Positions 51,558-60,560 of a stretch of DNA of 64,000 nucleotides are shown piece after piece (position 1 is the first letter of the stretch; each line of letters starts with the position of its first letter). The stretch covers positions 47,794 through 111,793 of the forward strand of contig CAZVSC010000002.1 in assembly GCA_964629325.1 (NCBI GenBank). Reading direction: 5' to 3'. The DNA is from Eutrophocola sp964629325 (lineage in GTDB: Bacteria > Pseudomonadota > Gammaproteobacteria > Pseudomonadales > Pseudohongiellaceae). Position numbers and translations under genes: made by a program. The notes beneath the pieces were generated by a model, which was not told the origin of the DNA, made no database searches, and worked only from the letters and a program-made list of their open reading frames with translations.

Positions 51558-52604
51558 ATGGCCAACATTCCCTTCAGCGACAAGTACCGGCGTATCGCCA
51601 CTGAGGAAGCCTGGGCACCTCAGGAAATGATGGATATGTACCGGGATTTGTACGAAACCCGCAAGCTGGACGATCCCGGCTTCAGCAGCCTGTGGGGTTT
51701 CTACGGCAGTTCCATGGAACCGCGGCCAGTGACGGTGCGCCGCAAGCTGGCGGACCTCGACGACGAGCGTATTGCCGACATGGACGCCGCCGGCATCGAC
51801 TTTGCCGTACTTTCCCTGACCTCACCGGGTGTGCAGGTATTCGACCGGGACACTGCGATCCGGGTGGCCAGGGACAGCAACGACATGGTGAAGGAAGCGG
51901 TCGACCGGCATCCCGACCGCTACGCGGCTCTCTGTGCCGTGGCACCACAGGCGCCTGACGTTGCCGCGCAGGAAATCCAGCGCTGCCAGGCCCTGGGCTT
52001 TCGCGGCATCATCATCAATTCCCATACGCACGGGGAATACCTCAGCGATAAAAAGTTCTGGCCGCTGTTCGAGGCTGCGGAGTCCCTGGACATGCCCGTC
52101 TACCTGCATCCGAATACGCCGCCGAAGGCGATGATCGAGCCCATGCTCGAGGTGGGCCTGGACGGCGCCATCTTCGGGTTTGGCGTCGAAACCGGCCTGC
52201 ACATGCTGCGCATCATCACCGCCGGCGTGTTTGACCGCTTCCCGAAACTGCAATTCATCATCGGCCACATGGGTGAAGCGCTGCCGTACTGGATGTATCG
52301 CCTGGACTTCATGCACAACGCCCAGGTGACCTCGAAGCGTTATGAGACACTCAAGCCGCTCAAGAAAAAGGTCAGCGACTACCTGAAGGAAAACGTCTAC
52401 ATCACCTGCAGCGGCATGGCGTGGGAGCCGGCGGTGCGATTCTGCCAGCAGCAGATCGGCGTCGACCGCACCATGTACGCGATGGACTATCCGTACCAGT
52501 ATGTCCTGCAGGAAGTGGTCGACCTGGACAACATGGCCATTCCTGATGCGGACAAGAAGCTGTTCTACCAGGACGTGGCGGAAAAAGTCTTCAAGCTTTC
52601 ATAG
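51558..52604 (+). CDS. Amidohydrolase 2-family protein (resorcylate decarboxylase-like)
   Basis: The 348-residue TIM-barrel protein has RIATEEAWAP at the N-terminus (in place of an HxH), IINSHTHGEYLSDKKFWPLF, VYLHPNTPP, FIIGHMGEALPYWMYRLD and AMDYPYQ near the end. These are typical of metal-dependent non-oxidative decarboxylases of aromatic acids. The substrate is unknown. Divergence from the aldehyde dehydrogenase suggests a shared catabolic role. Confidence 0.87.
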   Translation: MANIPFSDKYRRIATEEAWAPQEMMDMYRDLYETRKLDDPGFSSLWGFYGSSMEPRPVTVRRKLADLDDERIADMDAAGIDFAVLSLTSPGVQVFDRDTAIRVARDSNDMVKEAVDRHPDRYAALCAVAPQAPDVAAQEIQRCQALGFRGIIINSHTHGEYLSDKKFWPLFEAAESLDMPVYLHPNTPPKAMIEPMLEVGLDGAIFGFGVETGLHMLRIITAGVFDRFPKLQFIIGHMGEALPYWMYRLDFMHNAQVTSKRYETLKPLKKKVSDYLKENVYITCSGMAWEPAVRFCQQQIGVDRTMYAMDYPYQYVLQEVVDLDNMAIPDADKKLFYQDVAEKVFKLS

Positions 52605-52606
52605 TT

Positions 52607-52704
52607 GCCGCTGAAGGCTCTTTTAACAGCCGCTGAAGGCTCTGTTAACAACCGCTGAGGTCTCTGTTAACGCCCGCTGAAGGCTCTGTTAACACCCGCT
52701 GAAG
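52607..52704 (+). repeat. 22-bp tandem repeat, about 4.5 units
   Basis: The unit GCCGCTGAAGGCTCTGTTAA plus CA occurs at 52607-52628, 52629-52650, 52651-52672 and 52673-52694, with a partial copy to 52704. Units differ at one to four positions. Each has GTTAAC or a variant, and AGCC...GGCT can pair. It begins 3 bp after the amidohydrolase stop. Confidence 0.92.
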
Positions 52705-52780
52705 ACGGCCGTTCATATTGATTCCATCTTTCGTCCGTAAATTAGCCGCTTTGGTTGTACCAACAGGGGAAGTCTTGAGC

Positions 52781-55045
52781 ATGTTTCACTTTAGTGCAGG
52801 CCGGTGCCTGTTGCTGCTTGCGGCATGTATCGTCGTGCCTGCCGTGCTCGGGCAGGATGGTGTTCCCCTGGGCGGCATCACGGGCGGCAAATCCTTCGTC
52901 GTACCAGAGCTCAACGATAACGCTATCCGCATCGACGGCCGCCTCGATGACAACGTCTGGGAACGGGCGGCGGTCATCACCGACTTCCACCAGATGGCAC
53001 CCTTCGAATACGCTGAGCCCAGCCAGCGCACCGAGGTGCGCGTGTTCTACTCCACCGATGCGCTCTACGTCGGCGCGCGCATGTACGAGGACGATCCCTC
53101 GCTGATAACAGCCAACGTCTTATTACAGGGCCAGGGCCTTCCCAACGACGATTCCTTCAATATCATGCTGGATCCCTACCTGGACCGGCGCAGCGGTTTC
53201 ATCTTCGAGATCAACGCCAATGGCGTGCGTGTGGACGGTATCTACCAGAATGTCTCCGGTGTGGACAGGAACTGGGAGGGCATCTGGCAGGCCGGCTCCA
53301 GTATCGATGCCGAGGGCTGGACCACCGAACTGCGCATTCCCTACCAGACCCTGTCCTTCGATCCGGCAAATACCGAGTGGGGTATCAACTTCCGCCGCAC
53401 CATCCGCCGCAATCAGGAAGAAATCGGCTGGATTTCACGCAACCGCCTCATCAATCCCAGCATCGCCGGCAATGCCACCGGCCTGACCGGCATCCAGCAG
53501 GGCCTGGGCCTCGATGTAGTGCCCTACATCGTCATGCGTCGCGAGCGTGTTTTCGGCCCGAACGGTTACGAGGACGATGCGCTCGAGCCGCAGTTGGACA
53601 TGTTCTACAAGATTACCCCCCAGTTGAACGCCGCGCTGACCCTGAACACGGATTTTTCCGCCACGGAAGTGGACTCCCGGCAGGTCAACCTGACCCGCTT
53701 CAACCTGTTCTTTCCCGAACAGCGGGATTTCTTCATCCGCGATGCGGATATTTTCCAGTTCGGGCGCATCGGCGTCGGCGCCAATTTCAACGAGGAAGGC
53801 AATGACGCGATGCCGAATTCGGCGCTGCAGAACGGGCGGCCGTTCTTTTCCCGTACGATTGGACTCAGCCCTGGCGGCACGCCGGTGGATATCAATGCCG
53901 GCGGCAAGATCAGTGGCAGGACAGGCGACTGGGACGTCGGCGCCCTCGTGGTCAACCAGGATGGGGATGACGCGACCGGCCTGGACAACCAGACGGTATT
54001 TGTCGGTCGCGCGGCGCTCAATGTACTCAGCGAATCCCTGTTGGGCGTGATCGCCACCAGCGGCGACCCGCGCTCGAATATCGACAACAGTCTCGTCGGC
54101 GCCGATTTCCGCTATCGCAACTCCCGGTTGCCGGGCAACAGGATCGTGGAAGGGGAGGCGTGGTACCAGCAGACGGATACCGACGGCATCTCTGGCGATG
54201 ACGCGTCCTGGGGATTCGGCCTGAGTTCGCCGAATACGGCCGGATGGCGCGGCGGTTACCGGTACAAGCAAATCGAGGACAATTTCAATCCCGCCATGGG
54301 ATTCGTCAACCAGCGGGGTATCGAAGACCATGCCCTGGACTTCGGCTACCGCAAATTCCTCGCCCCGGGCGGCAGGGTGCGCTCTGTTTACGCGGGATTC
54401 GATGCCTATCGCAACAGCGACCTGGACAGCGGCAGGCTGGTCTCCGAGATCAAGGATATTCGCGCCAACGCCAACAACAATTCCGGGGATGCCGTTGATA
54501 TCAGCCTGATACGCACCCGTGAAGTGCTGAGCAGGCCATTCACCATCTACCGCGCTTCCAATGGCAGCGGCAATATCGTCATCCCGGTCGGCGACTATGC
54601 CTTTACCCAGGGCTCCGCCGGCATCAGTTTCGCCGGGCGCCGGCGCCTGTCAGGTTCACTGCGCGTCACCTGGGGCGATTATTTCGGCGGCAACAATTTC
54701 TCCCGCAGTGTCGGTGTGCGCTGGCAGCCCAGCAACCGCTACAACCTGGGGCTCAATATTTCCGAAAACGAAATCCACCTGCCTGAAGGGCATTTCACCG
54801 TGCGGTTGATGAATTTCACCACACTGATCAATTTCACGCCGGAGCTGAGCTGGTCCAACCGCATCCAGTACGACAATGTGTCAGAAGGTATCGGCATCAA
54901 CAGCCGGTTGCGCTGGATTCCGACCGCCGGGCAGGAAGGCTTCCTCGTGCTCAACTGGGGCATGATTGATCCTGACAAGGATAATGATTTTTCATCCATA
55001 AACATGGATTTATCACTGAAGTTCAACTACACGTTTCGGTTCTGA
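52781..55045 (+). CDS. Outer-membrane protein with CBM9-like domain and DUF5916-type barrel
   Basis: The 754-residue protein has a signal peptide (CLLLLAACIVVPAVLGQ), a carbohydrate-binding family 9-like domain (about 40-230; AIRIDGRLDDNVWERA, VRVFYSTDALYVGARMYEDD), and a long beta-rich barrel region with FFPEQRDFFIRDADIFQFG. It ends in SLKFNYTFRF with a terminal Phe, as outer-membrane proteins do. The family often accompanies TonB receptors and peptidases. Function not established. ATG 52781 follows AGGGGAA; an upstream start at 52718 lacks a signal peptide. Confidence 0.88.
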   Translation: MFHFSAGRCLLLLAACIVVPAVLGQDGVPLGGITGGKSFVVPELNDNAIRIDGRLDDNVWERAAVITDFHQMAPFEYAEPSQRTEVRVFYSTDALYVGARMYEDDPSLITANVLLQGQGLPNDDSFNIMLDPYLDRRSGFIFEINANGVRVDGIYQNVSGVDRNWEGIWQAGSSIDAEGWTTELRIPYQTLSFDPANTEWGINFRRTIRRNQEEIGWISRNRLINPSIAGNATGLTGIQQGLGLDVVPYIVMRRERVFGPNGYEDDALEPQLDMFYKITPQLNAALTLNTDFSATEVDSRQVNLTRFNLFFPEQRDFFIRDADIFQFGRIGVGANFNEEGNDAMPNSALQNGRPFFSRTIGLSPGGTPVDINAGGKISGRTGDWDVGALVVNQDGDDATGLDNQTVFVGRAALNVLSESLLGVIATSGDPRSNIDNSLVGADFRYRNSRLPGNRIVEGEAWYQQTDTDGISGDDASWGFGLSSPNTAGWRGGYRYKQIEDNFNPAMGFVNQRGIEDHALDFGYRKFLAPGGRVRSVYAGFDAYRNSDLDSGRLVSEIKDIRANANNNSGDAVDISLIRTREVLSRPFTIYRASNGSGNIVIPVGDYAFTQGSAGISFAGRRRLSGSLRVTWGDYFGGNNFSRSVGVRWQPSNRYNLGLNISENEIHLPEGHFTVRLMNFTTLINFTPELSWSNRIQYDNVSEGIGINSRLRWIPTAGQEGFLVLNWGMIDPDKDNDFSSINMDLSLKFNYTFRF

Positions 55046-55049
55046 AAGA

Positions 55050-55200
55050 GGATCGCAGCAGCTACTGCACTCGCCGACTTTTCGTTGCTTAAGTGCTCAG
55101 TCGGTCATGTACTTCGTGTACACTCCCTCCCTGTGCGCTTAAGCGCCTCAAGCCGCCTTCGTTCGTAACGCTGCCGGCGCGGGGCTTTGTTGGGCGGACG
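55050..55200. repeat. Possible dispersed intergenic element with palindrome
   Basis: The 178-bp gap has GTAC-TTCGT-GTAC (55119-55132), the 12-bp palindrome GCGCTTAAGCGC (55135-55146) and a GC-rich stretch after it. The composition is unlike the flanking genes. From memory such CTTAAG-containing tails occur as dispersed repeats in some gammaproteobacteria, which I cannot check. Confidence 0.35.
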
Positions 55201-55223
55201 ATGTCCGCCGGGGGGGCTGGTTC

Positions 55224-56108
55224 ATGAAAATTAATCCATTCAAATATTTGCTATTCCCGCTGCTGTGCCTTCAAACAGCCTTGGCCTGGGCTCAGGGCGG
55301 TCTGGATTTTGAAGCAATAGAAATTCGCACCGTACAGCTCGAGGACAATGTGCACATCCTGATGGGCGGGCCTGCGCAGGGCAACGTGCTGGTGCTGTCG
55401 GGGCCTGATGGTGTTCTCCTGGTGGATTCCATGTACGCCCCCATGCATGACAAGCTGGTGGCCGCGGTGCGGGCAATCAGTGATGCCCCGATTCGGTATG
55501 TGGTGAACACCCACATGCATGGCGACCATACTGCCGGCAATGACGCCATGAAGGCCATTGGCGCCACCGTCATCTCCCAGGACAACATGCGCCCGCGCAT
55601 GGAGGCCATCGGCAATGGCAACCTGCCTGAGCTGACGTACAGCGACTCACTGACTCTGCACATGAATGGCGAAGAAGTGGAAATTTTCTGGCCTGAGCCC
55701 GCCCATACCGACCATGATTCCATGATCTTTCTCAAGCGCGCCAACATCCTGCATATCGGCGACGTGCCGTCCAACCTGCGCTACCCGAATATCGGCATCG
55801 ACGACGGCGGCAGCGTGGACGGGATGACGCAGGCGTCGCGACGCGTCTTGGAAATTGCGGATGCGGACACCCGGTTGATCGCCGGGCACCTCGGTCCGTT
55901 GGTGCCTTTTGAACAGGTCCGGATGCAGCTGGACATGTTCGCCGATGTCAGTGCTGCCATACAGGCCATGATCGACCGGGGCATGTCGCTGGAGGAGGTG
56001 CTTGCCGCCAGGCCAACAGCGGCTTTCGATGCCGCCCGTGCTGCAGGGGCGATCACACCGGAACGTTTCACTACCCTGGTTTACACGGATCTGTCCAGGC
56101 GTCGGTAA
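55224..56108 (+). CDS. Secreted metallo-beta-lactamase-fold hydrolase
   Basis: The 294-residue protein has a signal peptide ending near AWAQG and the metal motif NTHMHGDHTAG (H97, H99, D101, H102). Later ligands are likely in EPAHTDHDS and IAGHLGPL. It resembles periplasmic MBL-fold proteins near PQQ and xenobiotic pathways rather than a true beta-lactamase. ATG 55224 lacks a clear Shine-Dalgarno. Substrate unknown. Confidence 0.88.
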   Translation: MKINPFKYLLFPLLCLQTALAWAQGGLDFEAIEIRTVQLEDNVHILMGGPAQGNVLVLSGPDGVLLVDSMYAPMHDKLVAAVRAISDAPIRYVVNTHMHGDHTAGNDAMKAIGATVISQDNMRPRMEAIGNGNLPELTYSDSLTLHMNGEEVEIFWPEPAHTDHDSMIFLKRANILHIGDVPSNLRYPNIGIDDGGSVDGMTQASRRVLEIADADTRLIAGHLGPLVPFEQVRMQLDMFADVSAAIQAMIDRGMSLEEVLAARPTAAFDAARAAGAITPERFTTLVYTDLSRRR

Positions 56109-56109
56109 A

Positions 56110-56484
56110 TCAGGAGGAGCCTACCAACAGGTGATCGCCGTCCCGGCGCAATGGAATGCTTTCCAGTGCCTCGCCGGCACAGGGTCCCGCAACACACAGG
56201 CCGCTATGCTTGTCGAACTGCGCATTGTGGGTCATGCACACGAAGAAGCGGCCGTCCGGGGAGAACAGCTCTTCCGGCAAATGGTTCAGGGGCACGTCGA
56301 AATGCGGGCAGGAATTCCTGAAGGCCCTGAAATTTCCCTGGTCGTTATAGATGAACATGCGAAATGCAAACGGGGAATCGCCGCCGAAACGGAATTCCAG
56401 CACCTGCCCGTGGGGAATGTCATTCGCATCGCAAAGGAAGGTGCCGTCAGCGGGGGCGAATCGTTGTTGAAACCAGGCGGTCAT
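56110..56484 (-). CDS. Stand-alone Rieske [2Fe-2S] protein (second copy)
   Basis: The 124-residue protein has ligands C59-P-H61 in NSCPHFDVPL and C83-M-T-H86 in VCMTHNAQFD. It is related to, but clearly different from, the Rieske protein at 24261. It ends 2 bp from the converging MBL gene. No oxygenase partner is visible, so the redox partner is unknown. Confidence 0.85.
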   Translation of the reverse strand: MTAWFQQRFAPADGTFLCDANDIPHGQVLEFRFGGDSPFAFRMFIYNDQGNFRAFRNSCPHFDVPLNHLPEELFSPDGRFFVCMTHNAQFDKHSGLCVAGPCAGEALESIPLRRDGDHLLVGSS

Positions 56485-56554
56485 TTGCAGTCAACGGAAT
56501 ACAGCTTGAAGCGTTCTAGTGAATGTGAAGTGTACAGGATAAGCGGAGATGACG

Positions 56555-56956
56555 ATGAAAAAATCATGGCTGCCCTGCCTGCTGGTATCGCTACTTTTCA
56601 GCATGGCTGTTTCGGCCCACCATTCCTTTGCCATTTACAGTATTGATAACCGTATAGACATATCGGGTGTGCTGACATACTTCGAGTTCAGGCAGCCGCA
56701 CATCATGATGGAGCTGGAGGTGATCAATGCGGATGGCAGCATTGAACTCTGGGCTGTCGAAAGCATGTCGCCGGGGCGCTGGGATCGCATGGGCATCGCC
56801 AGGGACATCGCCCAGGTGGGGGAGGTGGTGACGCTCGAGGGGTGGCCTGCCAAAAACGGCGAACATGCCATGCTGCTGAGCGCCATCACGACGGCGCGGG
56901 ACAGGACGCTGGTCATCGACCGCGTGCGCCAGCCCGGGGCCCGCGCTGGATTTTAG
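56555..56956 (+). CDS. DUF6152-like secreted protein
   Basis: The ~133-residue protein has a signal peptide (LPCLLVSLLFSMAVSA) followed by HHSFAIYSIDNRIDISGVLT, YFEFRQPHIMMELEV and SPGRWDRMGI. This is the AHHSFA...NPH pattern of a small exported family found in proteobacteria. ATG 56555 is preferred over 56549 because GCGGAG then has proper spacing. Function unknown; histidines suggest metal binding. Confidence 0.82.
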   Translation: MKKSWLPCLLVSLLFSMAVSAHHSFAIYSIDNRIDISGVLTYFEFRQPHIMMELEVINADGSIELWAVESMSPGRWDRMGIARDIAQVGEVVTLEGWPAKNGEHAMLLSAITTARDRTLVIDRVRQPGARAGF

Positions 56957-57131
56957 TTTCAGTAAATTTGGTACTTGATGGAATCAGGTAGCGTCACGAG
57001 CGATGGCCGGGTGAGACAATACATTTTTCCAGAGCAGGGCGCTTACAAATAGTAAGTAACCGGTTTGGAAAAATTTTCTAACGAAACCCGGGCGAGCGCA
57101 GTAGTTACTGCTGACTGGCAGTCCGTTCTAC

Positions 57132-57161
57132 ACCAAAGAAAAAGGGCCCGAAGGCCCTTTT
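57132..57161 (-). terminator. Intrinsic terminator of the aldehyde dehydrogenase gene
   Basis: The stem AAAAGGGCC/GGCCCTTTT (57140-57148 with 57153-57161) is followed by TTCTTT on the - strand. An outer inverted repeat CCGTTCTA (57123-57130)/TAGAACGG (57168-57175) spans the stop codon. The preceding gap (56957-57131) holds no gene. Confidence 0.88.
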
Positions 57162-57166
57162 CCTGG

Positions 57167-58612
57167 TTAGAACGGATATTTATTCTGCCCGGTTTGCATG
57201 GTGACCCATTTCAGCTCGGTGCATTCGTCGATGGAGAAGTGTCCACCTTCGCGGCCGTAGGAGGAGTTCTTCACACCGCCGAACGGGATGACGGGTTCGT
57301 CACGTACTGACGGACCATTGATGTGCACCATGCCGGTTTCCAGGTTTTCGATGCAGTACCATATCTTCTGCATGTCGTTGGTGATGACGGCGGAGGACAG
57401 GCCGTAGTCGACGTCGTTGGCCAGATGCACGGCATCGACATGGTCCTTGGCCTTGATGACGGCGGCCAGCGGTCCGAACACCTCGGTCTTGAACAGGCTC
57501 ATGCTGGAAGTGACGTCGGCGCAGACGCTGGGCTGGAACACATTGCCGTCGTAATCGCCACCGACAACCAGTTTGGCGCCGGCATCGACAGCGGCAGTCA
57601 GATGCTCCTTGATGAAGGCCGGCTGCGTGGTGCGGATGAGCGGGCCGACGATGAGGCCGGGGGTGCGCGGATCGGCGCCATACGGAATTTTTTCCACTTT
57701 CTTCGCCAGTTTTTCCACGAATTCGTCGTATACACCTTCTTCGACGATCACGCGAGAGCCGGTCATGCAGATCTGGCCCTGGTGCATGAAGTTGGAGAAT
57801 GCCGCGGTATCGACAGCGTAATCCACATCGGCGTCGTTGAGCACGATGATCGGGTTCTTGCCGCCCATTTCCAGGGCAAAGCGCTTGCCGGCCGCGGCCG
57901 CTGTGGCGCCTACCTGCCAGCCGACGCGGCTGGAGCCGGTAAAGGTGATGAACTTGACGCGCTTGTCGGTGATCAGGCCGTCGCCCAGTTCGGCGCCCTG
58001 GGCCGGGATCACGTTCAACACGCCCGGCGGGAAGCCGGCATCGGCAAAAAGCTCACCCAGTTTCAGGCCGATGACGGGAGTCATTTCCGAGGGCTTGAGT
58101 ACCATGGTGTTGCCGGCGGCCAGCGAGAAGCCGATCTTGCGTACACCCAGCAGCAGCGGGAAGTTGAACGGGGCGATGGCCACGGTCACGCCCAGCGGGC
58201 GGCGGATGCAGAAGGATTTTACGCCCGGGTAGTTGGAGGCATAGGTCTCGCCCTTGATGCGGCGGCATTCGCCAGCCATTGAGCGCAGGAAATCGGGGGT
58301 GTGGTGGGTTTCATAACCGGCCTTCAGCATGGTCGAACCGGCTTCGTCTATAAGGACGTCGCGCAGTTCGGCGGCACGTTCTTCCATCAGGTCGGCGGCG
58401 TCGAGAAAGAGCTTCTCACGTGCAGAAGGCGGCATGTCCTTCCAGGTTGCAAAGGCCTTCTGGGAAGAAGCCAGTACTGTTTCCAGGTCTTCTTTCTGGG
58501 CGTTCTGTACCTTGGCGTATACCTCGTTGTTGGCGGGGTTCATGTCGTCGCTGTATTTACCCGACTTGGATGGCGTGTACTTGCCGTCAATAAACAGTTG
58601 GTATTCTTTCAT
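57167..58612 (-). CDS. Aldehyde dehydrogenase (benzaldehyde/vanillin type)
   Basis: The 481-residue ALDH has APFNFPLLLGVRKIGFSLAA, FITFTGSSRVGWQVG, catalytic Glu in LEMGGKNPIIVL and Cys in QGQICMTGSR. The short N-terminus MKEYQLFIDGKYTPSKSG resembles aromatic aldehyde dehydrogenases. It is separate from the enzyme at 49966 and only moderately similar to it. Substrate unknown. Confidence 0.9.
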   Translation of the reverse strand: MKEYQLFIDGKYTPSKSGKYSDDMNPANNEVYAKVQNAQKEDLETVLASSQKAFATWKDMPPSAREKLFLDAADLMEERAAELRDVLIDEAGSTMLKAGYETHHTPDFLRSMAGECRRIKGETYASNYPGVKSFCIRRPLGVTVAIAPFNFPLLLGVRKIGFSLAAGNTMVLKPSEMTPVIGLKLGELFADAGFPPGVLNVIPAQGAELGDGLITDKRVKFITFTGSSRVGWQVGATAAAAGKRFALEMGGKNPIIVLNDADVDYAVDTAAFSNFMHQGQICMTGSRVIVEEGVYDEFVEKLAKKVEKIPYGADPRTPGLIVGPLIRTTQPAFIKEHLTAAVDAGAKLVVGGDYDGNVFQPSVCADVTSSMSLFKTEVFGPLAAVIKAKDHVDAVHLANDVDYGLSSAVITNDMQKIWYCIENLETGMVHINGPSVRDEPVIPFGGVKNSSYGREGGHFSIDECTELKWVTMQTGQNKYPF

Positions 58613-58743
58613 ACTGGGATCTCCCTGATGGAAATTGGCAATGCTTTCGTATTTTTATCTGGGTTCTAATTAAAGACGAAGGGCGTTTAAAGTAGCGAAA
58701 GCCGGGGCCAGAATCAAATGGAATTTGGCTGGCTTTTTGTAGC

Positions 58744-60450
58744 CTACAGGCGCAGGTCCGTGCCCGCTTGCAAGGCCCGCCGCGCCAGCGTGGCCGCGGA
58801 TTCAGCCAGTCCGGTGGCAGCCTGGGACAGGGCCGCGCGCAGGCGCTGCTGGTAAGGTGTGGCCGCACCGGCAGCGGTATACAACTGCATGCCAAGCCAG
58901 TGCATGACCAGCAGTCCGTTGAGGCTGAGGAAATGGTAGGCACCGGGTTCCACGCTGGCGGGATTGCCGGCACTGTTGCCGAGCAGGCTGTCCAGGGTGC
59001 CGGCCACGATATCCGCACAGGCGTTTACCCCGGCCTTCAACGGATTGTCATCCGCGGTATTGCCGAGGTCGCTGCGAATCATGTCCAGCAAGGCGGTCAG
59101 TGTTGCTCCCTGGTCCCCAACGACCTTGCGCTTGACGAAGTCCAGTGCCTGGATGCCGCTGGTCCCTTCATATATAGAAGCAACACGAATGTCGCGGGCC
59201 ATGCGCTCAATTGGATAATCGTTGGTGTAACCATATCCACCGAGGACCTGGATGCCCTGGCTGGCGACATGGAATGCGGATTCCGCACCCAGGGTCTTGG
59301 CCAGGGGCAGCAGCAGTTCACCCAGTTTCAGGTATCCGGCTGCCGCGTCCCCTTCATTGATGTCGGCCTGGTCGAGCAGGGCCGCCGTCTTCAGGGACAG
59401 TGCCCGGATCATTTCGCTGGAGGCGGTCATCTCGAGCAGCATGCGTTTCACGTCGGCGTGTTCACTGATCATCACGGCAGGTGCATCCGGGCGACCGCCC
59501 TGGGGACGCTCCCTTGCGTAGTTGAGTGCATGCAGGGTCGCGACATTGGCCACGGCCGCGCCCTGCACGCCGACGGCGAGCCGCATCCCGTTCATCATGA
59601 CGAACAGCGCCTGCAATCCGCGTCCGGCCTCTCCAATCAGGTGGCCCCTGGCATTGTCCAGTTCCAGGACGCAGGTTGGCGAGGCATGCAGTCCCATCTT
59701 GTGTTCCAGGCGCGACACGTTGAGGCCGTTGACACTGCCGTCTTCGCGGGTGCGCGGCACGGCAAACAGCCCGAGTGCACGCGTGCCGATCTCTTCGGAA
59801 GGCACCCGTGCCAGCACCAGGTGCACGATCTGCCCGGTGGCATCGTGATCAGCGTAGGAGATCCATATCTTGCTGCCGTTCAGGGTCCAGAGACCGTCAT
59901 CCCCGGGGGTGGCCATTGTGCGGATCCTGCCCACGTCAGAACCGGCCTGGGGTTCGCTGATGACTATGGTGGAAGATATTTCGCCTGCGATCAGTCCTGG
60001 CACCCACTGATCCACGAGCTCCGCAGGTGCGTTGGCGAGCAGGGCGCGGACGGCGCAACGCAGGTTGATACCCATCATGCCGAAGGCAAGGTTGGCGCCA
60101 TCGAGAATTTCCTGAACGGCGCTCTGCACGACGTTGGGAAATTCGAGCCCGTCCCTATCCAGGGGCAGGGCCAGGGTGGGAAAGCCGAGTTCACACCATT
60201 CCTGGTAAACCTCGCGTGTGCCGGGCGGCAACAGGACCCTGCCGTTTTCCAGCCTGCAGCCGGCGATATCACCAGCGGCGGCGAGAGGTGCCAGCTTTTC
60301 CTCGGCAAAGCGGCTGCTCTGGTCGAGCATTATGTCGATCATCTCGTTATCGATATGGGCGAATTTCTCGGCGGCGAGGATGGAGTCGAGGCCGGCAATG
60401 GCTTGCAGTTGAAGCTGGAGGCCTTCAACTTGTTCGGGAAATAGGGGCAT
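58744..60450 (-). CDS. Acyl-CoA dehydrogenase with C-terminal extension
   Basis: The 568-residue flavoprotein has EPQAGSDVGRIRTMATPGDD, WTLNGSKIWISYADHD, HKMGLHASPTCVLELD, GYGYTNDYPIERMARDIRV and catalytic Glu in SIYEGTSGIQALDFV. The extra C-terminal ~130 residues resemble the long ACAD subgroup that includes methylthiopropionyl-CoA dehydrogenase DmdC. The substrate cannot be assigned. It could act with the upstream aldehyde dehydrogenases in acid breakdown. Confidence 0.9.
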   Translation of the reverse strand: MPLFPEQVEGLQLQLQAIAGLDSILAAEKFAHIDNEMIDIMLDQSSRFAEEKLAPLAAAGDIAGCRLENGRVLLPPGTREVYQEWCELGFPTLALPLDRDGLEFPNVVQSAVQEILDGANLAFGMMGINLRCAVRALLANAPAELVDQWVPGLIAGEISSTIVISEPQAGSDVGRIRTMATPGDDGLWTLNGSKIWISYADHDATGQIVHLVLARVPSEEIGTRALGLFAVPRTREDGSVNGLNVSRLEHKMGLHASPTCVLELDNARGHLIGEAGRGLQALFVMMNGMRLAVGVQGAAVANVATLHALNYARERPQGGRPDAPAVMISEHADVKRMLLEMTASSEMIRALSLKTAALLDQADINEGDAAAGYLKLGELLLPLAKTLGAESAFHVASQGIQVLGGYGYTNDYPIERMARDIRVASIYEGTSGIQALDFVKRKVVGDQGATLTALLDMIRSDLGNTADDNPLKAGVNACADIVAGTLDSLLGNSAGNPASVEPGAYHFLSLNGLLVMHWLGMQLYTAAGAATPYQQRLRAALSQAATGLAESAATLARRALQAGTDLRL

Positions 60451-60560
60451 CGCGATTAACTACTGGATTGCTGGGAAGTGAAGGATAAAGGCTGAATGCT
60501 AAAAGCTGAAGGCAAAAAGCGAAAAAGACATTGTTGCTTTCAGCTTTCGGCTTTTTGTCC

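Noticed and set aside
52607..52704. CRISPR array
   Set aside because: The units are contiguous 22-bp tandem copies without unique spacers, and no cas genes are near.
55224..56108. True class B beta-lactamase
   Set aside because: The HMHGDH motif only shows the MBL fold; signal-peptide MBL hydrolases of many functions share it, and flanking motifs do not match known resistance enzymes.
58768..60444. 558-residue + strand frame across the acyl-CoA dehydrogenase
   Set aside because: Entirely antisense to a well-supported enzyme and shows no domain-like motifs.
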